64,000 bases of DNA from Lichenicola cladoniae. Its GTDB lineage: Bacteria > Pseudomonadota > Alphaproteobacteria > Acetobacterales > Acetobacteraceae. This document shows, piece by piece, positions 62,630 to 64,000 of the stretch; within the stretch, counting starts at the first letter, position 1, and each line of letters opens with the position of its first letter. A program made the translations under genes and the position numbers. The DNA is taken from positions 1,739,501 through 1,803,500 of the forward strand of contig NZ_CP053708.1 of assembly GCF_013201075.1 (NCBI RefSeq), read 5' to 3'. The notes below the pieces were generated by a model. The model did no database searches. It saw nothing but the letters and a program-made list of their open reading frames with translations, and was not told the origin of the DNA.

Positions 62630-63988
62630 ATGAGTGGTCCCAGGAAGCTGTTCGGAACCGATGGTATTCGGGGCACCGCCAATACCGACCCGATGACCGT
62701 CGAGGTGGCCCAGCGTCTCGGACAGGCCGCCGGCCTGCGCTTCATGCGCGGGACGCACCGGCACCGGGTGGTGCTGGGCAAGGACACGCGGCTGTCCGGC
62801 TACATGATCGAGTGCGCGCTGGTTTCGGGCTTCCTGGCGGCCGGCATCGACGTCACGCTGGTCGGCCCGTTGCCGACCCCGGCGATCGCCCTGCTGACCC
62901 GCAGCCTTCGGGCGGATCTCGGGGTCATGATCTCGGCATCGCACAATCCGTTCGAGGATAACGGCATCAAGCTGTTCGGACCGGACGGCTTCAAGCTGTC
63001 CGACGACGTGGAGGCCGAGATCGAGGCGCTGATGGCGTCGGACATGTCCAGCCGGCTGGCGAAGCCGGACATGATCGGCCGCGCCTCCCGGCTGACCGAC
63101 GCGGCCGGGCGCTACGTCGAGAGCGCCAAGGCGAGCTTTCCGCGCGGCCGCCGGCTCGACGGGCTCAGGATCGTGCTGGACTGCGCCAACGGCGCCGCAT
63201 ACCGGGTCGCACCGACGGCGCTGTGGGAACTCGGCGCCGAGGTGATCCGGATCGGCTGCACGCCGGATGGGCTGAACATCAACCACCAGTGCGGCTCGAC
63301 CAGCCCCCGGGCGCTGAGCACCGCGGTGCTCGAGCATCGCGCCGATCTCGGCATCGCGCTGGACGGCGACGCGGACCGGCTGCTGCTCTGCGACGAGCGC
63401 GGCCAGCTGATCGACGGCGACCAGATCCTGGCCCTGATCGCGCGATCCTGGGCGGCGAGCGGCCGGCTCGAAGGCGGCGGCGTGGTGGCGACGGTGATGT
63501 CCAACATGGGACTCGAGCGGCTGCTGGTCGGGGATGGACTGAAGCTGGAGCGGACGGCGGTCGGCGATCGCTACGTCGTCGAGCGGATGCGCGAGCTCGG
63601 CATGAATGTCGGTGGCGAGCAGTCGGGCCACATGGTGCTGTCCGATTTCGCCACCACCGGCGATGGCCTGATCGGCGCATTGCAGGTGCTGGCGGTGCTG
63701 GTCGAGCGCGGCCGGCCCGCCAGCGAGGCGCTGCGCATGTTCACGCCGTTCCCGCAGCTGCTCAGGAACGAGCGTTTCGTCGGTCCGTCGCCGCTGCTGA
63801 ACCCGGCGGTGCAGGAGGCCAGGCGCTGGGCCGAGGACGAACTCGGTACCACCGGCCGCCTGCTGCTGCGCGAAAGCGGCACCGAGCCGGTGGTCAGGGT
63901 GATGGCCGAGGCAGAGGACGAGGCCTTGGTGGCGCGCGTGGTCGCCGGGGTCTGCGACGCGATCAGGCGCGTGTCCGTGGCGGCCTGA
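62630..63988 (+). CDS. glmM: Phosphoglucosamine mutase
   Basis: A 452-residue enzyme that converts glucosamine-6-phosphate to glucosamine-1-phosphate for UDP-GlcNAc, cell wall and LPS. Seen: [13 protein letters not shown] at the start, the phosphoserine loop [15 protein letters not shown], the metal loop [21 protein letters not shown] and [12 protein letters not shown]. The assigned ATG (62630) gives family length. An in-frame ATG at 62564 would add 22 residues made of a tandem repeat. The stop is at 63988, so the gene is complete in the window. Confidence 0.97.
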   Translation: MSGPRKLFGTDGIRGTANTDPMTVEVAQRLGQAAGLRFMRGTHRHRVVLGKDTRLSGYMIECALVSGFLAAGIDVTLVGPLPTPAIALLTRSLRADLGVMISASHNPFEDNGIKLFGPDGFKLSDDVEAEIEALMASDMSSRLAKPDMIGRASRLTDAAGRYVESAKASFPRGRRLDGLRIVLDCANGAAYRVAPTALWELGAEVIRIGCTPDGLNINHQCGSTSPRALSTAVLEHRADLGIALDGDADRLLLCDERGQLIDGDQILALIARSWAASGRLEGGGVVATVMSNMGLERLLVGDGLKLERTAVGDRYVVERMRELGMNVGGEQSGHMVLSDFATTGDGLIGALQVLAVLVERGRPASEALRMFTPFPQLLRNERFVGPSPLLNPAVQEARRWAEDELGTTGRLLLRESGTEPVVRVMAEAEDEALVARVVAGVCDAIRRVSVAA

Positions 63989-64000
63989 GCGCCGCATCGT

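Overview
The window is high-GC bacterial DNA from an alphaproteobacterium, most likely the family Acetobacteraceae (order Rhodospirillales). This rests on the gene orders truB-rpsO-pnp, hrcA/rph-rdgB, secA, yebC-ruvC, ruvAB-ybgC-tolQRAB-pal-cpoB-tilS-ftsH and folP-glmM, on the protein sequences, and on the DNA composition. I made no database search, so the genus is unknown. No tRNA, rRNA or CRISPR array was seen.

Layout. (1) 1-2.7 kb: the 3' part of an aldo/keto reductase, a short-chain dehydrogenase behind a perfect TetR-type palindrome, and an unrecognised small protein. (2) 2.8-12.7 kb: a potassium-stress block, with an outer-membrane beta-barrel porin followed by kdpFABC (including a second tiny ORF before kdpF) and the kdpDE sensor/regulator pair. 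Porin and kdp are preceded by the same triad of TTTATGC elements with identical 11- and 32-bp spacing, so one regulator, presumably KdpE, may control both. (3) 12.8-17.7 kb: a marR-isochorismatase-like-MFS operon, an ada repair gene behind a 17-bp palindrome, and a methyltransferase that overlaps hrcA tail to tail. (4) 17.7-34.9 kb: core housekeeping, namely hrcA, rph-rdgB, a flavin oxidoreductase with a C-terminal cysteine cluster, pnp, rpsO, truB, a GNAT-Nudix fusion, a Rieske oxygenase, an RDD protein, argJ, a parvulin isomerase, secA, yebC and ruvC.

(5) 35.0-49.1 kb: an accessory segment lying exactly between ruvC and ruvA, genes that are usually adjacent. Its left part is visibly AT-richer and holds two decayed IS5-type transposases, an intact IS630-family element and an intact IS30-family element. 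Each intact element sits in one of two tandem genes for small secreted proteins of the antibiotic-biosynthesis-monooxygenase type. Removing each element and one copy of its target duplication restores an uninterrupted frame (132 and 124 residues). The right part carries an SDR/LysR divergent pair, a double GNAT protein, a cupin resembling manganese hydroxynitrile lyases, a shikimate-dehydrogenase-like enzyme, a TetR/MFS divergent pair with two related operators, two exported alpha/beta hydrolases and a GNAT enzyme.

(6) 49.3-64 kb: the core order resumes with ruvAB, ybgC, tolQRAB, pal, cpoB, tilS, ftsH, an Old Yellow Enzyme, folP and glmM, covering Holliday-junction processing, envelope integrity, tRNA modification, membrane proteolysis, folate synthesis and cell-wall precursor synthesis.

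The most promising signals for follow-up are the spacing-matched TTTATGC triads linking a porin to the Kdp system, the paired insertion-inactivated secreted paralogues, and the interruption of ruvCAB. Start sites were chosen by ribosome-binding site and family length and are marked where doubtful.
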